64,000 bases of DNA from Rhynchopus sp. YZ270_cl-10 (lineage: Eukaryota > Euglenozoa > Diplonemea > Diplonemida > Diplonemidae), in the NCBI GenBank assembly GCA_964035575.1, contig OZ037882.1, forward strand, positions 992,001 to 1,056,000, read 5' to 3'. Position 1 is the first letter of the stretch; every line of letters begins with the position of its first letter. Under the pieces are notes generated by a model. It saw only the letters and a list, made by a program, of their open reading frames with translations, did no database searches and had not been told where the DNA came from. This document shows, one piece after another, positions 22,341 through 32,922 of the stretch. Made by a program: the position numbers and the translations under genes.

Positions 22341-22829
22341 TCAGGCACGTCAGTCACTTGACTCCTGCATATGTGTATGGGCGGGATTTTTACAAAGGGG
22401 GTGAGGGACCCAAATCATCATGAAATCAACAAAAACAGAAATCACCCCCCCATCTCCTCCTTTTTTTTTAAATAAATTTTTACAGTGCATGGACATTCAA
22501 CAATCAACAATCAAACAGGTAACCACCAACCTCCCAACCCCCCAACCCCCCAACCCCCCAACCCCCCAACCCCCCAACCCCCCAACCCCCCAACCCCCCA
22601 ACCCCCCAACCCCCCAACCCCCCAACCCCCCAACCCCCCAACCTCCCACATTTCCAATAAAAATGGCTGTTGCAAGGCATTTCACATGCATAAGGTTGTC
22701 AAATGACAACCTATAGGTTGTCATTTGACAACCCCTAGGTTGTCACTGACAACCTATAGGGTTGTCATAATTATGACATGTCATTGAGGTTGTCATTTAG
22801 GTTGTCATTTTGCTGACTACCGCACCGTG
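22210..22829 (-). repeat. Right terminal inverted repeat, transposon copy 1
   Basis: Inverse of 18781-19291. It is about 109 bp longer because of an expanded CCCCCCAA array (22535-22642). It ends CCGCACCGTG at 22829 followed by CCCC. Confidence 0.9.
22535..22642. repeat. CCCCCCAA octamer array, about 13 copies
   Basis: A perfect 8-bp array inside the right terminal repeat. The left terminal repeat has only one unit at this place (gggaggttggtgg), so the expansion happened after insertion or in one arm only. The complementary TTGGGGGG strand could form G-quadruplexes. Confidence 0.93.
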
Positions 22830-23725
22830 CCCCAAGGCCAACATCGGCCGAAAAATTACCCAGAGGCCTGTCAACACCCCACCTTCGACCCGTTTTGTTT
22901 TTGTATTATTCCTATTATCCATTGACGGGAGAAGATAGTGGTTGCAGAACGTCCTTGCTGTACTTCAATGGACACATTGTTTGATTTGCCCCTTCCCTGC
23001 ATAAATAGCAACACTCATTAACAGCTGGCGACTTTATGTTGTCTCTCACCAAACACAATTTTTGTATAATATGTTGATTACACGCAATCCTAAACGGAAA
23101 TTGCACACTGTACCCAACTCCGTTCCTTTTCCCTCTGAGGTGGGTTGGAGTAGAGCCACATTTCACCGAGAGGTCGAGGTGTGTGCCTTTCACCACAACC
23201 TCTCCTTTTGTCTTTATTGCCTTTGTTGTTTTATTGTATGCGGGGGGATTTTGAACCACCGTGCGTTTTCCTCGTGGAGGTTGTTATCTACATTAATAAA
23301 AAGACTGTTTACCTCCTCTCAGGGCTTTCTGTTGTGATCGTGCAGCCACCTTCACGTCTGAATTGAAAGTAGTGAAATCTGTGAAGTAGTAACTAATTAA
23401 ATGCGTTATTGTGTGACAAGAAAGACGTACTCTTGTCAGTTTGCGAGAGACCAGTGCAGACCTCGGTTTTCTTTTCCTTCGGTGTTGTTTTCACTTTACC
23501 CTTGGGCAACGATGTGGAATGGCTTCAGCCGAGATTGCCTTTGACGCTGTTTCAAGCCCTGTGTAAAGCACACAGAAAAGAATACACAAACCGTGGTCAT
23601 CTCTTCCCCACCCTATTGTACCCCCAAACCCATCCACAAAACAAAAGCTAAGTAAAGAGAAACAAACAAGAACATAAGCCACACCTTTCTCTCTCCATGG
23701 TCAGTCAGATCTTCCCCACACACGA
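22830..23725. other. Region between transposon copy 1 and ankyrin copy 3
   Basis: 23316-23640 is a second copy of the sequence upstream of the gene at 30881 (compare 30383-30740), including ggctttctgttgtgatcgtg, gagaccagtgcagacct and ccgtggtcatctcttcccca. It lacks about 90 bp present there. No coding capacity seen. Confidence 0.65.
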
Positions 23726-23806
23726 CACCACACACCTGAATAGGCAGCTGATTACACATCCCCACCCTTTCTCTTCTGCGTCTATATCCAAAAGAGGTGT
23801 CTTGTT
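23726..23806 (+). promoter_or_regulatory. 81-bp conserved leader, ankyrin copy 3
   Basis: The same leader as the other ankyrin copies, but the DNA upstream is different: here it follows the duplicated upstream region of the 30881 gene. Confidence 0.55.
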
Positions 23807-25697
23807 ATGTTGAAGGGTTTTTCTATGCGATTTGTGCGCGACAGAAGGATGATTCGGTTCGGCCGACGCTGGAACACCACACATGTGGCGAGTGAAGTGC
23901 GTGAGAACGAGATTACTGCGTTGCACTGGGAGGAGGAAGCATGGAAACGCTCTCCTGATGTGGTCAAGTTGCAGGCGCTTATTGATCGAGGGGCAGACAT
24001 AGAGGCAAAGGGCAACCGGGGGTCGTACATCTCTACTCAACGCTTGTCATTATGGAAAACTCAGCATTGTGAAGATGTTGATCAAAGCAGGTGCGGAGTT
24101 GTGTGCCACAGACAGGAACAAAGACTCGTGTCTTACCCTTGCGGCTGATGCCCAAGAACGACATGGTGGACACGACGCAATTGTGCACTATCTTGTGGGC
24201 TTACCAGAGGTGGACGTGAATCACAAAGGAGTGAAGAACCGCACTGCGTTGCACAGTGCACTGATGAAAGGAGGCTCTCTAATGGAGCGGGCGCTGATTG
24301 AGGCAGGGGCAGACCTTGAAGCAAAGGACGGCAGGGGGCGTACGCCTCTGCACGAGGCTGTGACCAGTTGTAAAACCTACGTCAGCAGTGTAGAGAGGTT
24401 GGTCGAAGCAGGTGCGTCAGTGCGTGCCACAGACAAAGACAAAGAGACGTGTCTTACCCTTGCAGCAAAATATGGAGACACCAAAACTGTGCGCTATCTT
24501 GCGTGCTTGCCAGAGGTGGATGTGAATCACAAACCAAGGGACACGTACACTGCGTTGTACCGTGCACTGACGAGAGGAGACTGTCAAATGGTGGAGGCGC
24601 TGATTGATGCAGGGGCAGACGTCGAGACAAAGCCCGTATGCGGTTTTCCGCCTCTGCTCTCGGCTAGTTATGATGGCAACCTCAGCATTGTGAAGATGTT
24701 GGTCGAAGCAGGTGCATCGGTGCGTGCCACAGACGAATACATCGACACGTGTCTTACCCTTGCAGCAGAAAAAGGACACACCAAGACTGTGCGCTATCTT
24801 GCGGGCTTGAAGGATGTGGACGTGAATCACGCAGCTGATGAAAACAAGACTGCGTTGCACAGTGCGGCAACCGAAGGACGCTCTGCTATGGTACAGGCGC
24901 TCATTAATGCAGGGGCAGACATCGAGGCAAAAGACGACCTGGGATTTTCGCCTCTGCTGCATGCTAGTTGGAGTGGCAAGTTCAGTGCTGTGAAGAAGTT
25001 GGTCGAAGCAGGTGCGTCAGTGTGTGCCACAGGCGAAGTCAGCGACACGTGTCTTACCCTTGCAGCAGAAGAAGGACACACCGAGACTGTGCGCTATCTT
25101 GTGGGCTTGCCAGAGGTGGACATCGAGGCAAGGAATTATCATGCTCGTCCTCTGTTCCTGGCGAGCGAGAACGGGAATACAGCAATTGTGAAGATGTTGG
25201 TCGAAGCAGGTGCAAAGGTGTGTGCCACTGACAAAGAAGGTCGCACGTGCCTTGAAATTGCGTCTGGTAATGGACACACGGAGACTGTGAGCTACCTTGT
25301 GGGCTTGCAGGAAGTGGACGTGAAGAACACAGATCATCAACACTTCACTGCGTTGCACAGGGCGGTGAGTACAGGACATGCAGATGTGGTGCAGGTGCTC
25401 ATTAATGCAGGGGCAGACATCGAGGCAAAGGACCGGATGGGACGTTCGCCTCTGCACTGGGCTTGTGAGGGCGGGAGGTTGGCAATTGTGAAGATGTTGG
25501 TCGAAGCAGGTGCGAAAATGTGTGCCACAGACGACGAAGGTAACACGTGTTTTACCATAGCGGAAAAGAATGGACACACCGAGACTGTGCGCTATCTTGA
25601 GAAGTTGCGGGGTGTGACCGTGAAGCAGACAGATAAGTTGGGCAACACTGCACTGAAGCAGCGTCAGAGCAGGGCACTGCGACAAAGGAGGAAGTGA
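23807..25697 (+). pseudogene. Ankyrin-repeat gene, copy 3, two frame changes
   Basis: It opens with the common Arg-rich leader but lacks PAAHHHADENG before the first repeat. The first repeat is followed by a frame change in a run of five G at 24018-24022; one G fewer would keep the frame. From there a long open frame of about 540 codons continues the A-B-C triple units (about 17 repeats in total, with one A repeat missing after VGLPEVDIEA). A second change, a 1-bp loss near 25657, ends the protein at ALKQRQSRALRQRRK instead of the coiled coil seen in copy 4, whose coding sequence is still readable just downstream to about 25800. If the G-run call is a sequencing error, this is a near full-length gene; otherwise a pseudogene. 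Confidence 0.75.
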
Positions 25698-27480
25698 AAG
25701 CACTGCAGGAAATGATGAAGAGTGTTATGGACCAGCAGAAGGAGATGTTGGAGGCACAGAAGGAGGTGGCACAGCGCAAAGATGAAGGCAAAGGACTGTG
25801 AGAGCACGGAGGAGGATAAGAGCGGGAATAGCAGACGAAGCGAAAGGTCGTAATTGAAAGAATACGAATCCAAATTGAATTTCTTGGAAGTGACCCCACC
25901 ACGTTTCCGCAATTGTGTTCCGATTCCGTAATTGCGATCATGAAACGCACTGTGCCCATGTGAGGTAACAAGGAAAGTGTGATGTTACTCAAGTGACAAG
26001 CGAGAAGACGCCCCGGACATTTACTGGGGCGTTCCAGTATGTAAAATGGTAACAATACTGACAAGCTAAGTAACATGCTTTTGCATCAAATGCAGGTAAA
26101 AAAATATGCAAAAACCATGTTATTCAGGATGTTTCGTGGCCTCACCGTGCGGGCAGTGATTCAACCCCCACCACACCACACCCCACACCTTCCCCGGGAA
26201 CGCCAGCCACACTTTGTTTTCCCCACCCACACCCCACACATAGCCCTGGCTACTTCTGATGAACGCAGTCACAGGGCTGAATCCTGGTCAAGGAGCAGAC
26301 CACCGAAACCAGACCAGATTTTTCTTTCTTGTTTTGTGACTTACCGGTCACAAGAATGATAACCACTTAAATGTGCATTATTACTCTGTTGCTGATCCGC
26401 ACGAGATCCTGCACAACACGTCTTTGTACTTTCTCTGCTTTGATTTGGTAGTGTGTGAAACTATTTTTGTAAAGTTTGTCTCTTCTCTTCCACTGAACAG
26501 GTGACAAATCACACTTAAACTAGGCCAGTTGACGCCACGGGTCGGTTTAGGAATTTTCTGGGAAATCCTGTTCCGTACCATCCCGTACCGCCCTCGAACG
26601 CTCCCAAATCCCCCCAAATACCGTCCCATACCCTCCCGTACCCTCCCATACTGCCTTAAAACGCTTCTTCTTTTCTTTTGTGCAAGTCCGATCATTGTAT
26701 TTTTTTTGTGGGCCATTTTTTATTCTCTTTGCAGTCTTTTTGTTTTGGTCCTGGGCTGGACCTTAAATTGCATCCGGGGGTCCGTTCCTCCAGAAACTCT
26801 ATGAAGGTGTTGACCGCTCGAACCAATGTCTCCTACTTGAGAGATTACAAAACAGGAGGCGAGGAGGGGTATGCGGGGCGTTTTTGTGCCTTCAGGGTCT
26901 TTTTGTTTTTCAGCAACCCTGCCTCTCCTATATCACCAGTGCATAGCCTTTGTCTTTCTGTTGGGGTTCCCCTAGTCCTCAGGGTCTAAACGCCCCTGCC
27001 CTCTTTTATGCAAGTTCACCCTGGCAGGGTATATAAATGCTGGGTCAGGTTGGCCCCTATGCTATGATGGGTGCTCGCACCCGGAGCATAAATGGCCAGC
27101 GGTCAGGCCAGAGTCGCTCTGCGGAGTCTCTCTGCCACGCCTTTGGGTTACGGTGTGCTGCCTGTAAGGACGTCCATGTATATCCCTAAGAGAAAGGGTG
27201 AGGCCCAACTGTCGGTACAGCATGGGGCGCCAAGAGAGAGATGTTGTGACCCCCCCGCCCACCCCTTTCTGTGTTTTTGGGGTTCTCTCTATTGCGCCCT
27301 TCCGAAGCCCGGTCATTGTATTTTTTGGAACTTTTTGTGCGACTTTTTTCTGTGTTATTTTACCTGTCCCCCTTCTCACTCCCCTTCTCAATGTTCTCCT
27401 ACCTCTGGCGAATAAGAAAAAGGAAACTTCAAAAAAAAGGAAAATGCTGAACATTTCTCACCTCCCCTTTTTTTCACTCA
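25698..27480. other. Intergenic DNA between ankyrin copies 3 and 4
   Basis: 25698-25805 is out-of-frame coiled-coil coding remnant. 25850-26200 is a shortened 3' module. 26565-26660 is a degenerate array of cccgtaccctcccatacc-like units. 27300-27480 is the upstream block shared with copies 1 and 2. No other gene seen. Confidence 0.55.
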
Positions 27481-27561
27481 CACCACACACCTGAATAGGC
27501 AGCTGATTACACATCCCCACCCTTTCTCTTCTGCGTCTATATCGAAAAGAGGTGTCTTGTT
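27481..27561 (+). promoter_or_regulatory. 81-bp conserved leader, ankyrin copy 4
   Basis: Same length and sequence as the other leaders apart from a single base (tatatcg for tatatcc). Confidence 0.55.
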
Positions 27562-29676
27562 ATGTTGAAGGGTTTTTCTATGCGATTTGTGCGCGACAGA
27601 AGGATGATTCGGTTTGGTCGACGCTGGAACACCACACATGTGGCGAGTGAAGTGCCTGCAGCACATCATGACGCAGATGAGAACGGGATGACTGCGTTGC
27701 ACTGGGAAGCTAAGCAAGGCTGTCCTGATGTGGTCAAGTCGCTCGTTGATGCAGGTGCAGACATCGAGGCAAGGAACAGCTTGGGTCGTTCGCCTCTGCT
27801 TGTGGCTTGCGAGAACGGGAATTTTGCAAAGGTGAAGATGTTGGTCGAAGCAGGTGCGTCAGTGCGTGCCACAGACAAGAAGAAAGAGACGTGTCTTACC
27901 CTTGCAGCACATCATGGACACACCGAGACTGTTCGCTATCTTGTGGGCTTGCCAGAGGTGGACGTGGATCAACCAGGAAGGGACCGGTACACTGCGTTGC
28001 ACAGTGCCGTAATCGAGGGACACTCTGATGTGGTGCAGGTGCTCATTGATGCAGGGGCAGACATCGAGGCAAAGGACTACGACCGTCGTTCGCCTCTGCT
28101 TGTGGCTAGTGCTTTAGGCAATCTCGGCATTGTGAAGATGTTGTTCGAAGCAGGTGCGGGAGTGTGTGTCACACACATGGACAGTGACACGTGTCTTACC
28201 CTTGCAGCACATCATGGACACACCGAGACTGTGCGCTATCTTGCGGGCTTGCCAGAGGTGGACATCAATCACAAAGGAAAGGACCGGGACACTGCGTTGC
28301 ACAAGGCGGTGTACAAAGGACACTCTAAAATGGTGCAGGTGCTCATTGATGCAGGGGCAGACATCGAGGTAACGGGGGACTTCGGTCGTTCGCCCCTGCT
28401 TGTGGCTAGTACTTTAGGCAATCTCCGCATTGCTAAGATGTTGGTCAAGTCAGATGCGAGAGTGTGCGTCACAGACCACGACGGAGACACGTGTCTTACC
28501 CTTGCAGCACATTTTGGGAACACGAAGACTGTGCGCTATCTTGCCAGCTTGCCGAAGGTGGAAGTCAATTACCCAGCAAGGGATCAGTACACTGCGTTGC
28601 ACAGTGCGGTGAACCAGGTACACCCTGGTGTGGTGCAGGTGCTCATTGATGCAGGGGCAGACCTCGACGCAAAAGACTTGTGTGGTAATTCACCTCTGGA
28701 CCACGCCATCCGTGGTGAGGATATCGTTTGTGTGAAGATGTTGGTCGAAGCAGGCGCAGCACTCTCTGAAGCTGGTAAGGAAGTAAAGTCTTCTCTCCTA
28801 CTTGCAGTGCACACTGCTACTAGTAGCGCCGAGATAGTGCACTACCTTGTAGGCCTGCCACAGGTGGATGTGCATGAGGTACGTGACGGCAGCAGTGTGC
28901 TGTTCACTGCAGTCAGGTGGGGATGCCACGGAGATGACGAAGTGGTCAAAGTCCTCATTGATGCAGGGGCAGTCATCGAAGCAAAGGATGAGGAAGGACA
29001 ATCTCCTCTGCTTGTGGCGAGCAGCAGAGGGAGTACCCCAATTGTGAAGGTGTTGGTCGAAGCAGGTGCGAAAGTGTGTGTCACAGATAACGAAGGTGAC
29101 ACATGTCTTATCTGTGCTGTTCGTAACGAAAAGTGGGGACACACCGAGACTGTGAGCTATCTTGCGGGCTTGAAGGATGTGGACGTCAATCACAAAGGAC
29201 AGAACATGCGCACTGCGTTGCACTGTGCGGTGGACAAAGGACATATCTATGTGGTGCAGGTGCTCATTGATGCAGGGGCAGACATCGAGGCAAAGGACAA
29301 CATGGGACACTCCCCTCTTCACTTGGCCTGCCGTTCAGGAACACTCGCGATCGTGAAGATGTTGGTGGACGCTGGTGCGGGAGTGCATCTGAAGGACAAC
29401 GAAGGTGGGACGTGTCTTATGCTTGCGGGAGCTAAGGGGCACACCGATATTGTGCGCTATCTTGCGAACTTGCAGGAAGTAGATACGAAGCAGACAGCTA
29501 GGTTGGGCAACACTGCACTGGAAGCAGTGTTGGAGCAGGGCACTGCGACAAAGGAGGAAGTGAAAGCACTGCAGGAAATGATGAAGAGTGTTATGGACCA
29601 GCAGAAGGAGATGTTGGAGGCACAGAAGGGTGTGCTGGGTGCACTAAACTCTTTACAAAAGAAGGGCAGTGTATGA
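27562..29676 (+). CDS. Ankyrin-repeat protein, copy 4 (704 aa, most complete)
   Basis: This is the best-preserved family member. Residues 1-~45 are the common Arg-rich leader. Residues ~46-650 are six A-B-C triple units, that is 18 ankyrin repeats, each with the TALH/SPLL/TCLT start and GADIEAKD or GAxVCATD turn. Residues ~655-704 (EAVLEQGTATKEEVKALQEM..., MDQQKEMLEAQKGVLGALNS) are a charged heptad-like helix, probably a coiled coil for oligomerisation. Units four and five are the most diverged (SAEIVHYLVGLPQVDV, WGCHGDDEVVKVL). The architecture suggests an intracellular scaffold or binding protein. A 3' module shared with copies 2 and 3 follows at 29706. No catalytic domain is attached. Confidence 0.92.
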   Translation: MLKGFSMRFVRDRRMIRFGRRWNTTHVASEVPAAHHDADENGMTALHWEAKQGCPDVVKSLVDAGADIEARNSLGRSPLLVACENGNFAKVKMLVEAGASVRATDKKKETCLTLAAHHGHTETVRYLVGLPEVDVDQPGRDRYTALHSAVIEGHSDVVQVLIDAGADIEAKDYDRRSPLLVASALGNLGIVKMLFEAGAGVCVTHMDSDTCLTLAAHHGHTETVRYLAGLPEVDINHKGKDRDTALHKAVYKGHSKMVQVLIDAGADIEVTGDFGRSPLLVASTLGNLRIAKMLVKSDARVCVTDHDGDTCLTLAAHFGNTKTVRYLASLPKVEVNYPARDQYTALHSAVNQVHPGVVQVLIDAGADLDAKDLCGNSPLDHAIRGEDIVCVKMLVEAGAALSEAGKEVKSSLLLAVHTATSSAEIVHYLVGLPQVDVHEVRDGSSVLFTAVRWGCHGDDEVVKVLIDAGAVIEAKDEEGQSPLLVASSRGSTPIVKVLVEAGAKVCVTDNEGDTCLICAVRNEKWGHTETVSYLAGLKDVDVNHKGQNMRTALHCAVDKGHIYVVQVLIDAGADIEAKDNMGHSPLHLACRSGTLAIVKMLVDAGAGVHLKDNEGGTCLMLAGAKGHTDIVRYLANLQEVDTKQTARLGNTALEAVLEQGTATKEEVKALQEMMKSVMDQQKEMLEAQKGVLGALNSLQKKGSV

Positions 29677-29705
29677 CGTAGCGTCGCAGAAGATGTGAAA
29701 GTGTG

Positions 29706-30446
29706 TGAATTGAAAGAATACCAATCCAAATAGAATTTCTTGGAAGTGACCCCACCACGTTTCCGCAATTAACTGTGTGCGAAGGTGGAAAGACGTGTGT
29801 GAAGAAACCGAAAAGGGAAAGGGCGGTGTGAGGTGAACGGTATGGCCCAGGAATGGAGTCACATCATCTCCTCCTCGCCCACGAAGCGAACACCAAGCAA
29901 AGTTATGGAAATTGCGATCATGAAACGCACTGTGCCCATGTGAGGTAACAAGGAAAGTGTGATGTTACTCAAGTGACAAGCGAGAAGACGCCCCGGACAT
30001 TTACTGGGGTGTTCCAGTATGTAAAATGGTAACAATACTGACATGCTGAGTAACATGCTTTTGCATCAAATGCAGGTAAAAAAATATGCAAAAACCATGT
30101 TATTCAGGATGTTTCGTGGCCTCACCGTGCAGGCAGTGATTCAACCCCCACCACACCACACCCCACACCTTCCCCTCCCATCCCATCCCATTCCCTACAC
30201 CGCATGTACATTACACCACACGCACTCATAAGGACAGCTGTCCTCGGACAGGTGAGTAGCGACACCCCCTAACACACTGGAAGCAGAAGCCTCGTCCTCA
30301 GGCTCTGCGACGGGCCAGTGTCATAACCTTTACACATTGTATGTTCAGTTCTCCCTCTCATTTGTTTGCCTCACAGGGCAGGGCTTTCTGTTGTGATCGT
30401 GCAGCCACCTTCACGTCTGGATTGAAAGTAGTGAAATCTGTGAAGT
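29706..30446. repeat. Ankyrin 3' module, copy after gene 4
   Basis: Nearly identical to 17486-18240. It runs directly into the upstream region of the gene at 30881, so the two genes are close neighbours on the same strand. Confidence 0.75.
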
Positions 30447-30880
30447 AGTAACTAATTAAAAGCGTTATTGTGTGACAAGAAAGACGTACTCTTGTCAGTT
30501 TGCGAGAGACCAGTGCAGACCTTGGTTTTCTTTTCTTTTCGTGTTGTTTTCACTTTACCCTTGGGCAACGATGTGATATGCGTACTGATGTGGCTATACC
30601 TTCTGCAGTACATTGGCTTCAGCCCACATTGAGTTTGGACAGAGTTTTGTTTGAAAACACGAAACGCTGTTTCAAGCCCTGTGTAAAGCATGCAGAAAAG
30701 AAAACATAAACCGTGGTCATCTCTTCCCCACCCTATTACCTCCAAACCCCACAAAATCACAAAAAAAGAGATAACAAACAAGAACAAACGCCCCTTGCAC
30801 ACACACACACCCCTTTTCTCACAACTTTCACCTTCCCACTTCCATCATCAACACAGGAGATACACACTACACCACAAACA

Positions 30881-31516
30881 ATGACCACCACCATCCCCAC
30901 CCGCCTCACAGGAGAGTGGACACGCAACTACATCAAGCGTGGCGACGCGGCACCCCAGACGGACGTTGTGGTGCGCTACCTGCAGACCCCCTCGCTGTTC
31001 TTCGACATTCGCATCGGAGGGGACGCTGCGGACACGATGTCCTTCGCTGGGCTGTCCCGCTGGCACGACGACAAACAGGAGGTCCACTGGCACGCTGCGT
31101 TCAACAGCGCACCCCCTGCTGATGACACTGCCGTATGGACCGCCATCGCCAACAACACACACGAAACCGAGGATTTTGGCCGCGTAGAGTTCACAGACGA
31201 GAACACATGGTTGGAGTACGGCGAAGGCTACCTCGAAGAATGGTCACGTAGTGCAGAGCAAACGCCACATGCGTTGCACCTCTCTGCCATTCGCCCAGGG
31301 TGCATGGTGGTGGTGGTAGGACACCACTTTGGCTTTGCATCGTCTCTAGGAAAGGAGCAGGGCAAACCGCAGTCCTTCTGCTACGGCTCAACAGAGGACT
31401 GGAAAGTGAAGCTCTCGGTGAATGAAGCGTATAAGGTGGGCGATGCCTTCGAGTTGCCAGGGGAGAAGCAGGGGTGGGTGGTGTCGCAGGACTCCACCAT
31501 GGATTGGCCCTTCTAA
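30881..31516 (+). CDS. Small beta-rich protein of unknown function (211 aa)
   Basis: I chose the ATG at 30881 (MTTTIPTRLTGEWTRNYIK); an in-frame start at 30713 would add a low-complexity stretch that reads like 5' UTR. The pattern GEWTRNYIK..., DVVVRYLQTPSLFFDIRI, SFAGLSRW, VHWHAAFN, FGRVEFTDENTWLEYGEG and YLEEWSR resembles, from memory, bacterial and protist proteins with a WLQTPSLFADIRIP-like signature and a probable lipocalin-like barrel; that assignment is weak and the ligand unknown. There is no signal peptide or membrane segment, so it is probably cytosolic. Its upstream region is duplicated at 23316-23640 in front of ankyrin copy 3. Confidence 0.8.
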   Translation: MTTTIPTRLTGEWTRNYIKRGDAAPQTDVVVRYLQTPSLFFDIRIGGDAADTMSFAGLSRWHDDKQEVHWHAAFNSAPPADDTAVWTAIANNTHETEDFGRVEFTDENTWLEYGEGYLEEWSRSAEQTPHALHLSAIRPGCMVVVVGHHFGFASSLGKEQGKPQSFCYGSTEDWKVKLSVNEAYKVGDAFELPGEKQGWVVSQDSTMDWPF

Positions 31517-32922
31517 AGAAGTAGAAGATAATATTTCTGAGAATGCGAACCACACTCGAAACCCAACACCCTTCCCTTCCCTCCCCCCCGAGGGGGGGGA
31601 AATGTGAGGGAAAACGGGTTGCGGCGGACAAAAAGGCAGGAGAAGGAAGTTGTGTGGTGGTGGTGATGGGGGAGGTCTGTAGACGAAGGTTAAAGAGTGG
31701 GCTTGCATGCGAGCTGGAGGCTTTCGGAAAAATTATCTCTTTTTAATCTGCGCTGTGTCATTTCATATGTTTCCCCCCCACTGGTCTTTTTCCCTACCCC
31801 CGATATTGTTGTGCAGTCCTTAGCGAGACGCATGCGTACCAGGCAGAAGAGAAAAAAGACGTTGTGGACAAAACGAAACAAAAACGAAAAAATCGTCCCT
31901 TTTCCCTTTCTAAGCTTTCTTATTTTCAGATGTGAACCGCGAAATGGATTGTAGCTGGCTTGCATGGTTTGGGTGTCCACCTCCCCCCGGTACAGCCGGT
32001 CATACCAAGGTACACTGTCATGAGAGTGCTTTTGTAGTTCAAGTCAAGTTTTCTTTACCATCAAATCCTGAACGTCAAGCAGAACGTTCTTATTTATTTC
32101 TCAGTCCACGGAGACTGTTCCTTTAGAGCAGATGTCTCCCTTTTGAAACGGGTAGGACTGCATGGTTGGGGGGAGAGTCCACCCAACAGGGTACATTGTT
32201 CGAGAGGGCTGTAGTATTTCAAATCAACTTATCTCACAGTTCTTTTGTGTTTTTTTTGTTCACCCTCAGCGCCCCCCCTTTTTTTTTTGTTGTGACAAAA
32301 AAAAAGTTCTCCCACTGAGCTCCCTCACCCCATTTTTTTCCACAACGCCATATGAGTCACCTTCTTTCTTAGCCCCCTTGATTCCCCCCTTCCCTTTTCA
32401 ACAGTAGCATCCTAGTATGCCAAGCGACATGGTGGTGTGTTAGGTGCTACTCTCTCTGTATCTCTCACCCCACGCTGCAACCACCTTCCACAGCGAAGCA
32501 GAGCGCCAACACTCAAAGTCCGTATCAGCACCACAAAAGAGGAGCGGAAAGACGAAGGGAAGAGAACCCTCAGTGGGCTTGGGTTGACAGAGTTCAACAG
32601 TGTGCCCAGAGAGCGCATTGCGGGGGGGTTTCGGTCGACTCTATTCCCTAGTAAACTTGTTTAAGCAGCTCTGCTGCGTCTTGGGGGTCTCTCGATTATA
32701 TATTTTTAGGCTTCGCGTCCTGCATGTTTATTGTCCACTTGCATCTGCAAGGTTGGAAGAGAGGGTTACAGGGGGGAACTCACTAAAAATTATTCACTCA
32801 TCAGGATTTTTTTGTGTTTCTCCCCGGTCTCACCCTCCGTACATCCACCCCTTCACCCTTCACCCAAAGACCCCCAAAACAGGACGAGCCTTAACAACAC
32901 AAAACCCCAAAAACAAAAAAAA
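31517..32922. other. Intergenic DNA upstream of eL30
   Basis: No gene recognised. Two copies of a ggtacactgtcatgagag-like block lie near 32009-32050 and 32187-32225, each preceded by a gcatggtt(t)ggg...gtccacc block. A CT-rich tract (32820-32880) lies just before the eL30 start, as is common for ribosomal protein gene promoters or 5' UTRs. Confidence 0.5.

Larger units (their letters stand above)
18781..22829 (+). mobile_element. Two-ORF DNA transposon, copy 1 (CMC/RAG1-like, tentative)
   Basis: A 4049-bp element with long inverted ends (511 bp left, 620 bp right) starting CACGGTGCGGTAGTCA. The flanks are CCCC on both sides, so the target duplication is 2-4 bp and cannot be fixed in this C-run. 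The ends contain repeated ggttgtcatttgacaacc palindromes. Inside, on the plus strand, are a transposase-like ORF (19318-21174) and a second ORF (21407-22340). It is related to the copy at 50358-54214 by protein similarity, though the ORF order differs. Confidence 0.85.

Noticed and set aside
22535-22642. CCCCCCAA array as a telomere
   Set aside because: It is interstitial, short, inside one arm of a transposon, and the other arm holds a single unit.
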